From: Candidatus Aenigmatarchaeota archaeon
GTDB taxonomy: Archaea; Aenigmatarchaeota; Aenigmatarchaeia; QMZP01; QMZT01
Assembly: GCA_023128965.1 (NCBI GenBank)
Contig: JAGMCY010000060.1
Span: forward strand, 1 to 16,115
Direction of reading: 5' to 3'
DNA: 16,115 nucleotides
This document shows positions 7,603 through 14,222 of the stretch, one piece after another (the stretch's first letter is position 1; every line of letters starts with the position of its first letter). The position numbers and the translations under genes were made by a program. The notes beneath the pieces were generated by a model. That model searched no databases. It was not told the DNA's origin and saw nothing but the letters and a program-made list of their open reading frames with translations.

Positions 7603-8377
7603 GCTTCCGGAGATCGTGAAGATAATTAAAATAACGCAGGAAAACCCCTGCGTGAAGACGTTTTTCTTTGACAAGAGGATTCAAGCGAAACCCGGTCAGT
7701 TCGTCATGGCCTGGATCCCCGGTCTGGATGAGAAACCTTTTTCTCTTTCCTACGTAGGGAAGGAAACCGGGATAACAGTTGAAGAAAAGGGGAAGTTCAC
7801 AAAGAGGTTGTTTCAAATGAAAGAGGGGGATAAGATTGGGATTCGCGGACCTTACGGGAATAGTTTCGGGTTGAAAGCGAACGCCTGCGTGGTTGCTGGT
7901 GGTTGCGGCATCGCCCCGCTCTCCACTTTAATAGAAAATTTGAAAAATCCGTTCGTCATCCTCGGGGCACGATCAAAGGATCGGTTGATTTTCGAAAAGA
8001 GATTTCCCAATGCGAAAATAACAACGGATGACGGTTCTTTCGGGGAAAAGGGGTTCGTAACGGATGTTCTGAAAAATGTTCTGAGAGACAGGAAGTCCGA
8101 AGTGATTTACACCTGCGGACCTGAGGTGATGATGAAAAAGGTCTTCGAGATATGTGAAAGTCACAAGATCGGATGCCAGGCGAGTCTTGAGCGTTACATG
8201 AAATGCGGATTCGGTGTGTGCGGGCAGTGCGAAGTCAACGGGTTCCGCGTTTGCAAGGAAGGTCCTGTTTTCTCTTCGGAGAGTCTCAGGGAAATGAAGG
8301 GTTTCGGGGGTTTCGCGAGACTGAAATCAGGGGAAAGGGTTTCCGTGAGTGAATATATTCAGTGGAGATGTGCATGA
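7595..8377 (+). CDS. pyrK: Dihydroorotate dehydrogenase B, electron transfer subunit
   Basis: Iron-sulfur flavoprotein that passes electrons from the PyrD FMN through a [2Fe-2S] cluster and FAD to NAD. The 260-residue protein shows an FAD-binding beta-barrel with KPFSLSYV (47-54), the NAD/FAD domain motif GGCGIAPLSTLI (102-113), and TCGPEVMM (173-180). The C-terminal 2Fe-2S cluster uses Cys204, Cys209, Cys212 and Cys220, followed by KEGPVF, as in known PyrK proteins. It overlaps pyrD by 8 bases (GCATGAGTGA) with a G-rich ribosome binding site just upstream, which supports a PyrD2-PyrK2 complex. It then overlaps pyrC by 4 bases. Related sulfide dehydrogenase and NfnA-type subunits share this fold, but the operon context settles the role. 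Confidence 0.95.
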   Translation: MSELPEIVKIIKITQENPCVKTFFFDKRIQAKPGQFVMAWIPGLDEKPFSLSYVGKETGITVEEKGKFTKRLFQMKEGDKIGIRGPYGNSFGLKANACVVAGGCGIAPLSTLIENLKNPFVILGARSKDRLIFEKRFPNAKITTDDGSFGEKGFVTDVLKNVLRDRKSEVIYTCGPEVMMKKVFEICESHKIGCQASLERYMKCGFGVCGQCEVNGFRVCKEGPVFSSESLREMKGFGGFARLKSGERVSVSEYIQWRCA

Positions 8378-9561
8378 GTTTGCTTGTTGAAAAAGGAAGG
8401 GTTTACATAAAAGGGGAATTGATAAATAAAAATATCCTTGTAGAAAACGGGAAAATCAAAAAGATAACATCCTCTAAACCGATGGCTGATGAAAAAATAA
8501 ATGCAAAAGGGATGGTAGTAGTTCCGGGTTTCATAGACCCCCACGTCCACTTCAGGGACCCCGGTTTAACGCACAAGGAGGATTTCAAAACAGGGAGTTT
8601 CGCCGCTGTTGCGGGAGGGGTCACATGCATTCTGGATATGCCAAACACGAAACCACCAACCCTCACCAATGAACTCCTGAAGGAGAAAGGGGAGATCGCT
8701 TCCAGTAAATCCGCTGTGAATTACGGTCTTCATTTCGGTTCCTCCTTGGATAATATCGAGGAGATCAGGGAAGCGAAGGGTGTTCCCTCTGTTAAGATCT
8801 TCATGAACGCCTCAACCGGGAACATGCTGATAGAGGATGGGGAAACCGTAAAGAGAATAATTGAATCCGCCAGGATATGCTCGATACACGCGGAAAATGA
8901 TAACGTTAGGAAAGCTATAGAATTTGCAAAATCCCTGAAAAAGAAGTTCTACCTCTGTCATATTACAGAGGAAAGGGAACTGGAATACGTTAAGGGAAAC
9001 GGGAAGGAGAACGTCTTTGTGGAGGTGACGCCGCACCACCTGTTTCTAACGGAAAATGACCAAGATAATTTCGTGATTATGAAACCTCCCCTTAAGAGCG
9101 AAAAAGACAGGAAAGCGCTGTGGGAAGCCCTTAGGGACGGGACGATAGACACTATAGGGAGCGATCACGCGCCCCACACAATCGAGGAGAAGATATCCTC
9201 GGAAGTCTATGGCGTTCCAGGGGTCGAGACGAGGGTTCCTTTAATACTGGATGCGGTTAACAAAGGGAAGATCACGCTGGAAAGAATGGTGGAAACCATG
9301 TGCGAGAACCCCGCGAAAATTTTTAAGATTAAAAACAAAGGTTTCATAGAGGAAGGGAAAGATGGGGATTTGACAGTAATTGACATGAAACTGCGGAAGA
9401 AGGTCAGGAACGACGGGCTGTTCACGAAGTGCGGGTGGTCACCTTTCGAGGGTTTCGAACTTCAGGGTTGGCCCGTGATCACTATAGTTAACGGGAAAGT
9501 CATTTTCGAAAACGGAGAGGTTTATAGAGAAAGGAATGGGAAAGGGGTTGAATATGAGTGA
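8374..9561 (+). CDS. pyrC: Dihydroorotase
   Basis: Zinc amidohydrolase that cyclises carbamoyl-aspartate to dihydroorotate. The 395-residue length fits the long class I enzymes. Metal ligands and motifs are clear: DPHVHFRDPG (55-64, His57 and His59), the carboxylatable Lys141 in VKIFMN, His172 in HAEN, His196 in CHITEE, PHHLFL (220-225), and Asp264 in SDHAPH. GWSPFEG near the C-terminus is also typical. I chose the ATG at 8374, which overlaps the pyrK stop as ATGA and has GGAG six bases upstream. An in-frame GTG at 8362 and ATG at 8368 would add only four or two residues. The gene ends by overlapping pyrE by 8 bases. Confidence 0.95.
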   Translation: MSLLVEKGRVYIKGELINKNILVENGKIKKITSSKPMADEKINAKGMVVVPGFIDPHVHFRDPGLTHKEDFKTGSFAAVAGGVTCILDMPNTKPPTLTNELLKEKGEIASSKSAVNYGLHFGSSLDNIEEIREAKGVPSVKIFMNASTGNMLIEDGETVKRIIESARICSIHAENDNVRKAIEFAKSLKKKFYLCHITEERELEYVKGNGKENVFVEVTPHHLFLTENDQDNFVIMKPPLKSEKDRKALWEALRDGTIDTIGSDHAPHTIEEKISSEVYGVPGVETRVPLILDAVNKGKITLERMVETMCENPAKIFKIKNKGFIEEGKDGDLTVIDMKLRKKVRNDGLFTKCGWSPFEGFELQGWPVITIVNGKVIFENGEVYRERNGKGVEYE

Positions 9562-10201
9562 GATCGCGAAGGAGATTGCGGATATCCTGCTCGATGTAAG
9601 GGCGATAACCCTTAGCCCCTCGAAACCCTACAGGTTCGTTTCAGGTATATTCAGCCCGATTTACTGCGATAACCGTTTGCTCATGTCTTATCCCGAAAAG
9701 AGGAAGAAGATAATAGATTACTTCGTTGAAGTTATCAGGGAAAGGAATCTGGATTTCGATGTCGTTGCCGGCATCGCCTCCTCCGGAATCCCGCACGCTG
9801 CCTGGATTGCGGAAAGGCTGGGGAAGCCCATGATTTACATTCGTAAGAAAACGAAAGAACACGGGAAGGAAAACCTAATCGAGGGTAAACTCGAAAAAGG
9901 CCAGAAAGTCGTGATCGTGGAGGATCTCATATCAACGGGTAGTTCGTCTGTAAACGGCGTGGAGGCCGTCCGAGATCAGGGGGGAATTGTTGAGAATTGC
10001 CTGGTGATTTTCACGTACGAGATGGAGAAGGCTAAGGAGAATTTCAGGAATGCGAGGTGCGAACTTATACCGCTCAGCGATTTCACAACGCTGATAGAGG
10101 TCGCGAGCGAAAGGAATTACATAAAACCCGAGGAAAGGCTAAAGACGCTTGAATGGAATAAAGACCCGCAGAACTGGGGGAAGAATATGGGATTTGAATG
10201 A
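9554..10201 (+). CDS. pyrE: Orotate phosphoribosyltransferase
   Basis: Transfers the phosphoribosyl group of PRPP to orotate, giving OMP. The 215-residue protein has the orotate-site FVSGIFSPIYCDNR (28-41), GIASSGIPHA (73-82), the flexible-loop IRKKTKEHGKENLIEG (96-111) and the PRPP signature VVIVEDLISTGSS (119-131). I chose the ATG at 9554, which overlaps the pyrC stop by 8 bases, has AGGGG about six bases upstream and begins MSEIAKEIADILL like relatives. An in-frame ATG at 9536 has its purine run too close to serve as a ribosome binding site. It is followed by a four-base overlap with the LOG-like gene, which separates it from pyrF. PyrE and PyrF normally act consecutively. Confidence 0.96.
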   Translation: MSEIAKEIADILLDVRAITLSPSKPYRFVSGIFSPIYCDNRLLMSYPEKRKKIIDYFVEVIRERNLDFDVVAGIASSGIPHAAWIAERLGKPMIYIRKKTKEHGKENLIEGKLEKGQKVVIVEDLISTGSSSVNGVEAVRDQGGIVENCLVIFTYEMEKAKENFRNARCELIPLSDFTTLIEVASERNYIKPEERLKTLEWNKDPQNWGKNMGFE

Positions 10202-10725
10202 AACTGAAAATAGGTGTTTTCGGGTCTTCAGGGAATGTAACTGAAGAATCGCGGAAGAAAGCGTTTGAGCTTGGGAAGGAAATAGCGAAACATGACTGCA
10301 TACTCGTGACAGGGGCGACAACGGGTCTTCCGTATGAAGCTGTAAAGGGAGCGAAGGAAGGAGGGGGGTTTGTTGTTGGAATCTCGCCCGCGCATAATCT
10401 GGAAGAACACGTGAACAAATACGGGATGCCTAAGGAATCTCACGACGTTGTAATATTCACCGGTTTTGGGAGAAAGGGAAGGAATCTGATAAACGTGAGG
10501 TCGTGCGACGCCTCGATCTTCGTTTCGGGAAGTTACGGAACCCTGAACGAGTTCACAACAGCGTATGATGAGGGGAAGGTCATGGGGATTATGGAAGGGA
10601 CGGGAGGTGTATCGGATCATCTGAAGGAAATCGTCAAGATATGTAACAAGGAGACGGGGGCGAAGATCTTTTACGATTCGGATCCGAGAAAACTCGTTGA
10701 AAAACTCCTGGAGGTTTTGGGATGA
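10198..10725 (+). CDS. LOG/SLOG-superfamily protein (DprA/Smf-related family 1) embedded in the pyrimidine operon
   Basis: A 175-residue Rossmann-like protein of the family once described as 'DprA/Smf-related, family 1', related to LOG cytokinin-activating nucleosidases and to molybdenum-cofactor carrier proteins. Visible motifs: the N-terminal nucleotide loop KIGVFGSSG (4-12), LVTGATTGLPYEAVKGA (36-52), GRNLINVRSCDA (94-105) and SGSYGTLNEF (110-119). The last replaces the LOG motif PGGxGTxxE, keeping G-x-x-G-T and the catalytic-type Glu118 but losing the proline and one glycine. It overlaps pyrE and pyrF by four bases each, so it is translated as part of the UMP pathway. A nucleotide-binding or nucleoside-monophosphate phosphoribohydrolase activity on OMP, UMP or PRPP-derived compounds would suit the context. 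That is inference; family assignment is firm, function unknown. Confidence 0.85.
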   Translation: MKLKIGVFGSSGNVTEESRKKAFELGKEIAKHDCILVTGATTGLPYEAVKGAKEGGGFVVGISPAHNLEEHVNKYGMPKESHDVVIFTGFGRKGRNLINVRSCDASIFVSGSYGTLNEFTTAYDEGKVMGIMEGTGGVSDHLKEIVKICNKETGAKIFYDSDPRKLVEKLLEVLG

Positions 10726-11660
10726 ATTTTGCTGACAGATTGCTGGAGGCGATTGATAGGAAAAGGAACCCGAGCGTGATTGGCCTAGATTCGGATTTCG
10801 CTAAGCTGCCGAATTCTTTGAAACAGGATTTCAGGGAAAGGTTCGGATCAAATTTCGAGGCCGTCGGGAAGTGCATCTTCGAATTCAACAGGAGGATAAT
10901 AGATTCGATAAAAGATGCTGTTCCGGCTGTTAAAATCCAGATGGCGTTCTACGAGCAGTACGGGCACAAGGGGATGAAGGCTTTCGAGGAGACCGTGACG
11001 TACGCGAAACAGAGGGGGTTGATAGTAATAGAGGACGCCAAGAGGAACGATATAGGGAACACGGCAAAAGCCTATTCCTCCGGGCATCTCGGAAAGGTTG
11101 ATTTGTTCGGGGAGAGCGTGCGTTCCATCGATGTTGATTGCATAACCGTAAACCCCTATCTGGGGAGTGACGGTGTCCTTCCCTTCCTTGAGGATGTGAA
11201 AGCGAATGAAAAGGGTGTTTTCATACTCGTGAAAACCTCGAATCCCAGTTCAAATGAACTCCAAGACCTGACAAGCGGTAACAGGAAGGTTTACGAGATA
11301 CTGGCGGACTACGTGAACGAATGGGGCTCGTCCATGATCGGGGAAAGAGGGTACAGCTCGGTAGGAGCGGTGGTCGGGGCGACGTACCCCAAAGAAGCGG
11401 CTGCACTCAGAAAGATCATGTCACACTCGATTTTTCTCGTACCCGGTTACGGGGCTCAGGGAGGGGGCGTGAAAGACGTTATCCCTTGTTTCAACCCAGA
11501 CGGTCAGGGAGCGCTTATACACTCCGCAAGAGGCGTGATCTTCGCTTACGAGAAGACGGGAAAGGAGAATGAATTCGACGTTCTCGCAAGACAGGCTGCC
11601 CTTAGGATGAAGGATGACATAACCTTAGCGCTCAAGGAATTAAAGGTAGGAAACTGGTAA
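10722..11660 (+). CDS. pyrF: Orotidine 5'-phosphate decarboxylase, subfamily 2 (long form)
   Basis: Decarboxylates OMP to UMP, the last step of the operon's pathway. The catalytic D-x-K-x-x-D motif is EDAKRNDIGNT (104-114; Asp105, Lys107, Asp110), with the substrate-site GLDSDF near residue 21 and the phosphate region VPGYGAQGG (240-248) and SARG (268-271). The protein is 312 residues and contains segments such as VNPYLGSDG, VKTSNP, and VGATYP. These match the long 'subfamily 2' PyrF known mainly from bacteria, not the roughly 210-residue form usual in archaea. This suggests an ancient transfer into the operon, although the tight overlap with the LOG-like gene shows full integration. TAA stop, with an 87-base gap before the ribosomal genes. 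Confidence 0.95.
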   Translation: MNFADRLLEAIDRKRNPSVIGLDSDFAKLPNSLKQDFRERFGSNFEAVGKCIFEFNRRIIDSIKDAVPAVKIQMAFYEQYGHKGMKAFEETVTYAKQRGLIVIEDAKRNDIGNTAKAYSSGHLGKVDLFGESVRSIDVDCITVNPYLGSDGVLPFLEDVKANEKGVFILVKTSNPSSNELQDLTSGNRKVYEILADYVNEWGSSMIGERGYSSVGAVVGATYPKEAAALRKIMSHSIFLVPGYGAQGGGVKDVIPCFNPDGQGALIHSARGVIFAYEKTGKENEFDVLARQAALRMKDDITLALKELKVGNW

Positions 11661-11673
11661 GAGAGCGAGGGAA

Positions 11674-11683
11674 TTTTCTTTCT
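11674..11683 (+). terminator. Possible T-rich terminator after pyrF
   Basis: TTTTCTTTCT begins 13 bases after the pyrF stop. Archaeal terminators are often short T-rich tracts without a hairpin, and a new promoter follows, so a termination site here is plausible. The tract is short and interrupted, so confidence is low. Confidence 0.3.
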
Positions 11684-11702
11684 GTAAAATGTTTATTAAG
11701 AT

Positions 11703-11710
11703 TTAAATAT
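11703..11710 (+). promoter_or_regulatory. Putative TATA box of the rps13 operon
   Basis: TTAAATAT within AGATTTAAATATTC is centred about 42 bases before the rps13 ATG. Start of transcription would fall near 11732, leaving a leader of about 16 bases that includes the ribosome binding site CGGGTG (11737-11742), five bases before the ATG. A second TATA-like tract TTTATATAA (11715-11723) would give an mRNA start almost on the ATG, losing that site, so the first is preferred. Confidence 0.55.
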
Positions 11711-11747
11711 TCATTTATATAATTGTCTTTACATAACGGGTGCGTGT

Positions 11748-12275
11748 ATGGAAAAGGAAGTGAAAGAGAAGGGAGAACATAAGGAAGAGGAGAAGACGAA
11801 AACTGAGAAGAAAGTCCAGAATATAATAAGGCTTGGGGAAACCAATCTGGACGGGACTAGAAGCGTAAAATCCGCGATACTGGGAGTTAAGGGGGTTTCT
11901 TTCTCCTTCGCTAAGGCAGTGGCGAAGATTTCCGGGTTCGGGGATAAGAAGGTCGGTGATCTGTCGGAGGATGAGCTTAAAAAGCTCGAGGATATGATAA
12001 ACCACCCAGAAAAATACCAGATACCGTCATGGTTATACAACAGGAGGAAAGACCCCGAAACAGGCGAAGATAAACACATGAGCGTATCCCAGCTTGAATT
12101 AACAGAGAAACTGGACACAGGAAAGGAGAAGAAGTTGAAGTCATACAGGGGGGTAAGGCACATCATGAATTTGCCCGTGAGGGGTCAGAGGACGAGGGGC
12201 TCTTTCAGAAAAGGTAAAGTAGTTGGTGTCTCGAAGAAGGCGAGAGCCCAGCAGGCTGCAAAGAGCGGGAAGTGA
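11748..12275 (+). CDS. rps13: Small ribosomal subunit protein S13 (uS13) with charged N-terminal extension
   Basis: Component of the head of the 30S subunit that contacts tRNA and the intersubunit bridge with the large subunit. The core begins at about residue 25 (NIIRLGETNLDG) and includes the helix-two-turn-helix GVKGVSFSFAKAVAKISGF, the LEDMINHPEKYQIPSWLYNRRKD region typical of archaeal and eukaryotic S13, and the C-terminal YRGVRHIMNLPVRGQRTRGS followed by a basic tail. The first roughly 23 residues are almost wholly Lys, Glu and other polar residues, an extension absent from most archaeal homologues of about 150 residues. The ATG at 11748 is supported by the CGGGTG site. It opens the S13-S4-S11 cluster, followed 4 bases later by rps4. 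Confidence 0.96.
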   Translation: MEKEVKEKGEHKEEEKTKTEKKVQNIIRLGETNLDGTRSVKSAILGVKGVSFSFAKAVAKISGFGDKKVGDLSEDELKKLEDMINHPEKYQIPSWLYNRRKDPETGEDKHMSVSQLELTEKLDTGKEKKLKSYRGVRHIMNLPVRGQRTRGSFRKGKVVGVSKKARAQQAAKSGK

Positions 12276-12279
12276 GCAC

Positions 12280-12741
12280 ATGAGAAAGATTAGAAGGAAA
12301 TACAAAAGGCCGAAAAGACCATGGGACTCGGGCAGGATAGAAGAGGAAGGGAAAATGCTCAGGGAGTTCGGTCTCAGGAGGAAGAGGGAGATATGGAGAG
12401 CGGAATCAATAGTCCGTGAATTCAGGAGGAGGGCGAGAGATTTGATCGCAGTGAAGGATGAAGAGAAAACGAAAATCCTTCTTGATAAGCTGGTCGGACT
12501 TGGTCTTATCGAGAAAGGACAAGACCTTGAACAGGTCTTGGCTCTGGGCGTGAATGATATACTCAACAGACGTTTGCAGACCCTGGTCCTCAAAAAGGGA
12601 TTCGCCTCGAGTATAAAAGAGGCGAGGCAGAAGATAGCGCACGGTCATGTTCATATCGGAGGGAGGAGAACCAAATTCGCTTCTTACATAGTTCCCGTTG
12701 AGAAAGAGCGGATGATAAGGGTGGAAGGTGGTAAGAGATGA
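12280..12741 (+). CDS. rps4: Small ribosomal subunit protein S4 (uS4), archaeal type
   Basis: Primary 16S rRNA-binding protein that nucleates assembly of the 30S body. The 153-residue protein starts with a basic segment containing KYKRPKRPWDSGRIEEEGKM (8-27), which matches the archaeal and eukaryotic N-terminus. It then has NRRLQTLVLKKG and an S4 RNA-binding domain (about 100-140) with SSIKEARQKIAHGHVHIGG and SYIVP. I chose the ATG at 12280, just past the S13 stop, with a GTGA-type site before it. An upstream in-frame start at 12223 would add 19 residues encoded inside rps13 with no family counterpart. It lacks the zinc-binding cysteines seen in some bacterial S4 proteins, as expected for this branch. 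It ends with an ATGA overlap with rps11. Confidence 0.95.
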   Translation: MRKIRRKYKRPKRPWDSGRIEEEGKMLREFGLRRKREIWRAESIVREFRRRARDLIAVKDEEKTKILLDKLVGLGLIEKGQDLEQVLALGVNDILNRRLQTLVLKKGFASSIKEARQKIAHGHVHIGGRRTKFASYIVPVEKERMIRVEGGKR

Positions 12742-13127
12742 ATGATGATAAATGGGGGGTCGCTCATATTTACTCTTCTGTTAACAACACTATCGTTCAT
12801 ATAACGGACCTTACAGGGGCGGAAACGATAGCGAGGTGTTCCGGGGGTGTGATTACTAACAGGGATAAGGACAAGGGTTCGCCCTTCCCTGCCATGAAGG
12901 CTGCAAGAAAAGTTGCTGAGGAAGCGAAGAGTAAGGGTCTGATAGGAGTTCACCTGAAGATTCGAGCGCAGGGTGGACATAAAAAGAAAATCCCCGGTCC
13001 CGGAGCGCAGCCCACGATACGCGCGCTTGTCAGGGCAGGACTGAAAATAGGAAGGATTGAGGATTCCACACCAATCCCACACGACACCACAAGGAAAGCT
13101 GGGGGCCGAGGCGGAAGGCGGGTATAA
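12738..13127 (+). CDS. rps11: Small ribosomal subunit protein S11 (uS11)
   Basis: Platform protein of the 30S subunit near the mRNA exit and Shine-Dalgarno region. The 129-residue length and sequence are archaeal: WGVAHIYSSVNNTIVHITDL at the N-terminus, then RCSGGVITNRDKDKGSPFPAM, VHLKIRAQGGHKKKIPGPGAQ and the C-terminal PIPHDTTRKAGGRGGRRV. It overlaps rps4 by four bases. In most archaea the next gene is rpoD (RNA polymerase subunit D); here a 20-base gap leads directly to rpl3. Confidence 0.97.
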   Translation: MNDDKWGVAHIYSSVNNTIVHITDLTGAETIARCSGGVITNRDKDKGSPFPAMKAARKVAEEAKSKGLIGVHLKIRAQGGHKKKIPGPGAQPTIRALVRAGLKIGRIEDSTPIPHDTTRKAGGRGGRRV

Positions 13128-13128
13128 T

Positions 13129-13139
13129 TAAATCCAAGT
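13129..13139 (+). repeat. 11-base direct repeat, left copy (flanks rpl3)
   Basis: TAAATCCAAGT lies between the rps11 stop and the rpl3 ribosome binding site. An identical copy occurs just after rpl3 (14164-14174). The sequence around both copies also resembles (TATAA before, AT shortly after). Confidence 0.5.
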
Positions 13140-13147
13140 GATTATTT

Positions 13148-14140
13148 ATGGCTAAAGGACACAAACCGAAAGCGGGATCAAGGGCATTCTGGCCGAGAAA
13201 GCGGGCGAAAAGGACGTACGCAAGATTCAAGCACTCGAAAGAATCGGAAAGGTTGAATAAAGCGGGGGAAACGAAACCCATCGAGTTCGGTGGCTACAAG
13301 GCGGGGATGACGCAAGTGCTTTTAACGAACACGAGGAAGGGTAGCGTAACGCAAGGTCAGGATCTTTCGAAACCGGTTTCCGTTCTTGAATGCCCACCAT
13401 TATTTGTTTTCGGAATAAAGCTTTACAGGAAAGGTTCCAAGGGGCTTGAAACCTCTGGAATGGTATGGGCAAAGGATTTGAAAAAGGATATCGTGAGGAA
13501 GCTTGATATCCCTAAAAAGAAATCCGAACTCCCTGATATTGAGGGAAAACTCGGAGAAATCTCTGATGTACGCTTGCTCGTACATACACAGCCAAGGGAA
13601 TCGGGTCTGGGAAAGAAAAAGCCGGAAGTGTTCGAGATCGACATCTCCGGGACCTTGGAAAACAGATGGAAGTACGCAAAGGAAAAACTGGGGAAGGAAC
13701 TCGATGTGTCCGAGGTTTTCGCGGAAGGCGAATATGTTGACGTGAAGGCCGTTAGCAAAGGCAAGGGATTCCAAGGGGTAGTGAAGAGGTTCGGGGTCAG
13801 GATAAGGAGCAGGAAGAACAAGGAGAAAAGAAGGCACATAGGAACGATGGGCCCTGTCACCCCAGGAAGGGTCTTGCCCGGTGTGATTCCCCAGGCTGGA
13901 CAACTCGGCCTCCAGACAAGGACGGAATATAACAAAAGATTGATAAAAATAGGGAATGCCGGCCTCGAAATAAAGGGAGGGTTTGTGAATTACGGGGAGG
14001 TCAAAAAGAACTTCGTCCTGATCGAAGGCTCTCTCCCAGGACCTAAGAAAAGATTCATTCTCTTTAGGAAATCCTTCAGGAAGACCGATGTGAAGGAACC
14101 GGTTGAAGTGAAATCCGTTTCCCTCGAATCCCAACAGTGA
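13148..14140 (+). CDS. rpl3: Large ribosomal subunit protein L3 (uL3)
   Basis: One of the earliest-binding 50S proteins; its long loop reaches the peptidyl transferase centre. The 330-residue protein is the archaeal/eukaryotic form. It starts MAKGHKPKAGSRAFWPRKRA, contains EFGGYKAGMTQVLLTN (about 46-61), DVKAVSKGKGFQGVVKRFG, RRHIGTMGPVTPGRVLPG and GQLGLQTRTEYNKRLIKIG, the loop that approaches the catalytic centre, and SLPGPKKR near the end. GTGAT five bases before the ATG serves as ribosome binding site. The gene normally begins the S10 cluster followed by rpl4, but here it follows rps11 and precedes a phosphatase. Its flanks share an 11-base direct repeat. Confidence 0.96.
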   Translation: MAKGHKPKAGSRAFWPRKRAKRTYARFKHSKESERLNKAGETKPIEFGGYKAGMTQVLLTNTRKGSVTQGQDLSKPVSVLECPPLFVFGIKLYRKGSKGLETSGMVWAKDLKKDIVRKLDIPKKKSELPDIEGKLGEISDVRLLVHTQPRESGLGKKKPEVFEIDISGTLENRWKYAKEKLGKELDVSEVFAEGEYVDVKAVSKGKGFQGVVKRFGVRIRSRKNKEKRRHIGTMGPVTPGRVLPGVIPQAGQLGLQTRTEYNKRLIKIGNAGLEIKGGFVNYGEVKKNFVLIEGSLPGPKKRFILFRKSFRKTDVKEPVEVKSVSLESQQ

Positions 14141-14163
14141 ATTTCAAAAGATGACCTGAACTA

Positions 14164-14174
14164 TAAATCCAAGT
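14164..14174 (+). repeat. 11-base direct repeat, right copy (flanks rpl3)
   Basis: Second copy of TAAATCCAAGT, 24 bases after the rpl3 stop. With the left copy it brackets the rpl3 gene. It also lies inside a weak inverted repeat, GATGAC (14150-14155) with GTCATC (14173-14178). Confidence 0.5.
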
Positions 14175-14189
14175 CATCAATCGCTAATC

Positions 14190-14200
14190 GTATTTTTAAC
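14190..14200 (+). promoter_or_regulatory. Possible TATA-like promoter element for the PAP2 gene
   Basis: GTATTTTTAAC is centred about 27 bases before the ATG at 14223, the spacing expected for a leaderless archaeal transcript. No ribosome binding site precedes the ATG, which agrees with leaderless translation. The match to a TATA consensus is only moderate. Confidence 0.35.
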
Positions 14201-14222
14201 CAAGAAATACAAATTAAATTCT

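Noticed and set aside
11661..11747. Possible small RNA or short gene between pyrF and rps13
   Set aside because: The 87 bases are explained by a T-rich tract, TATA-like elements and the rps13 ribosome binding site; no stable structure or short coding frame was seen.
12223..12279. In-frame upstream start for rps4
   Set aside because: The extra 19 residues would be encoded within rps13 in another frame and do not resemble any S4 N-terminus; the ATG just after the rps13 stop fits the family.
14150..14178. Inverted repeat with ATGA and CTGA elements after rpl3, considered as a C/D box RNA
   Set aside because: The C box does not match RTGATGA and the boxes are only a few bases apart, leaving no guide sequence.
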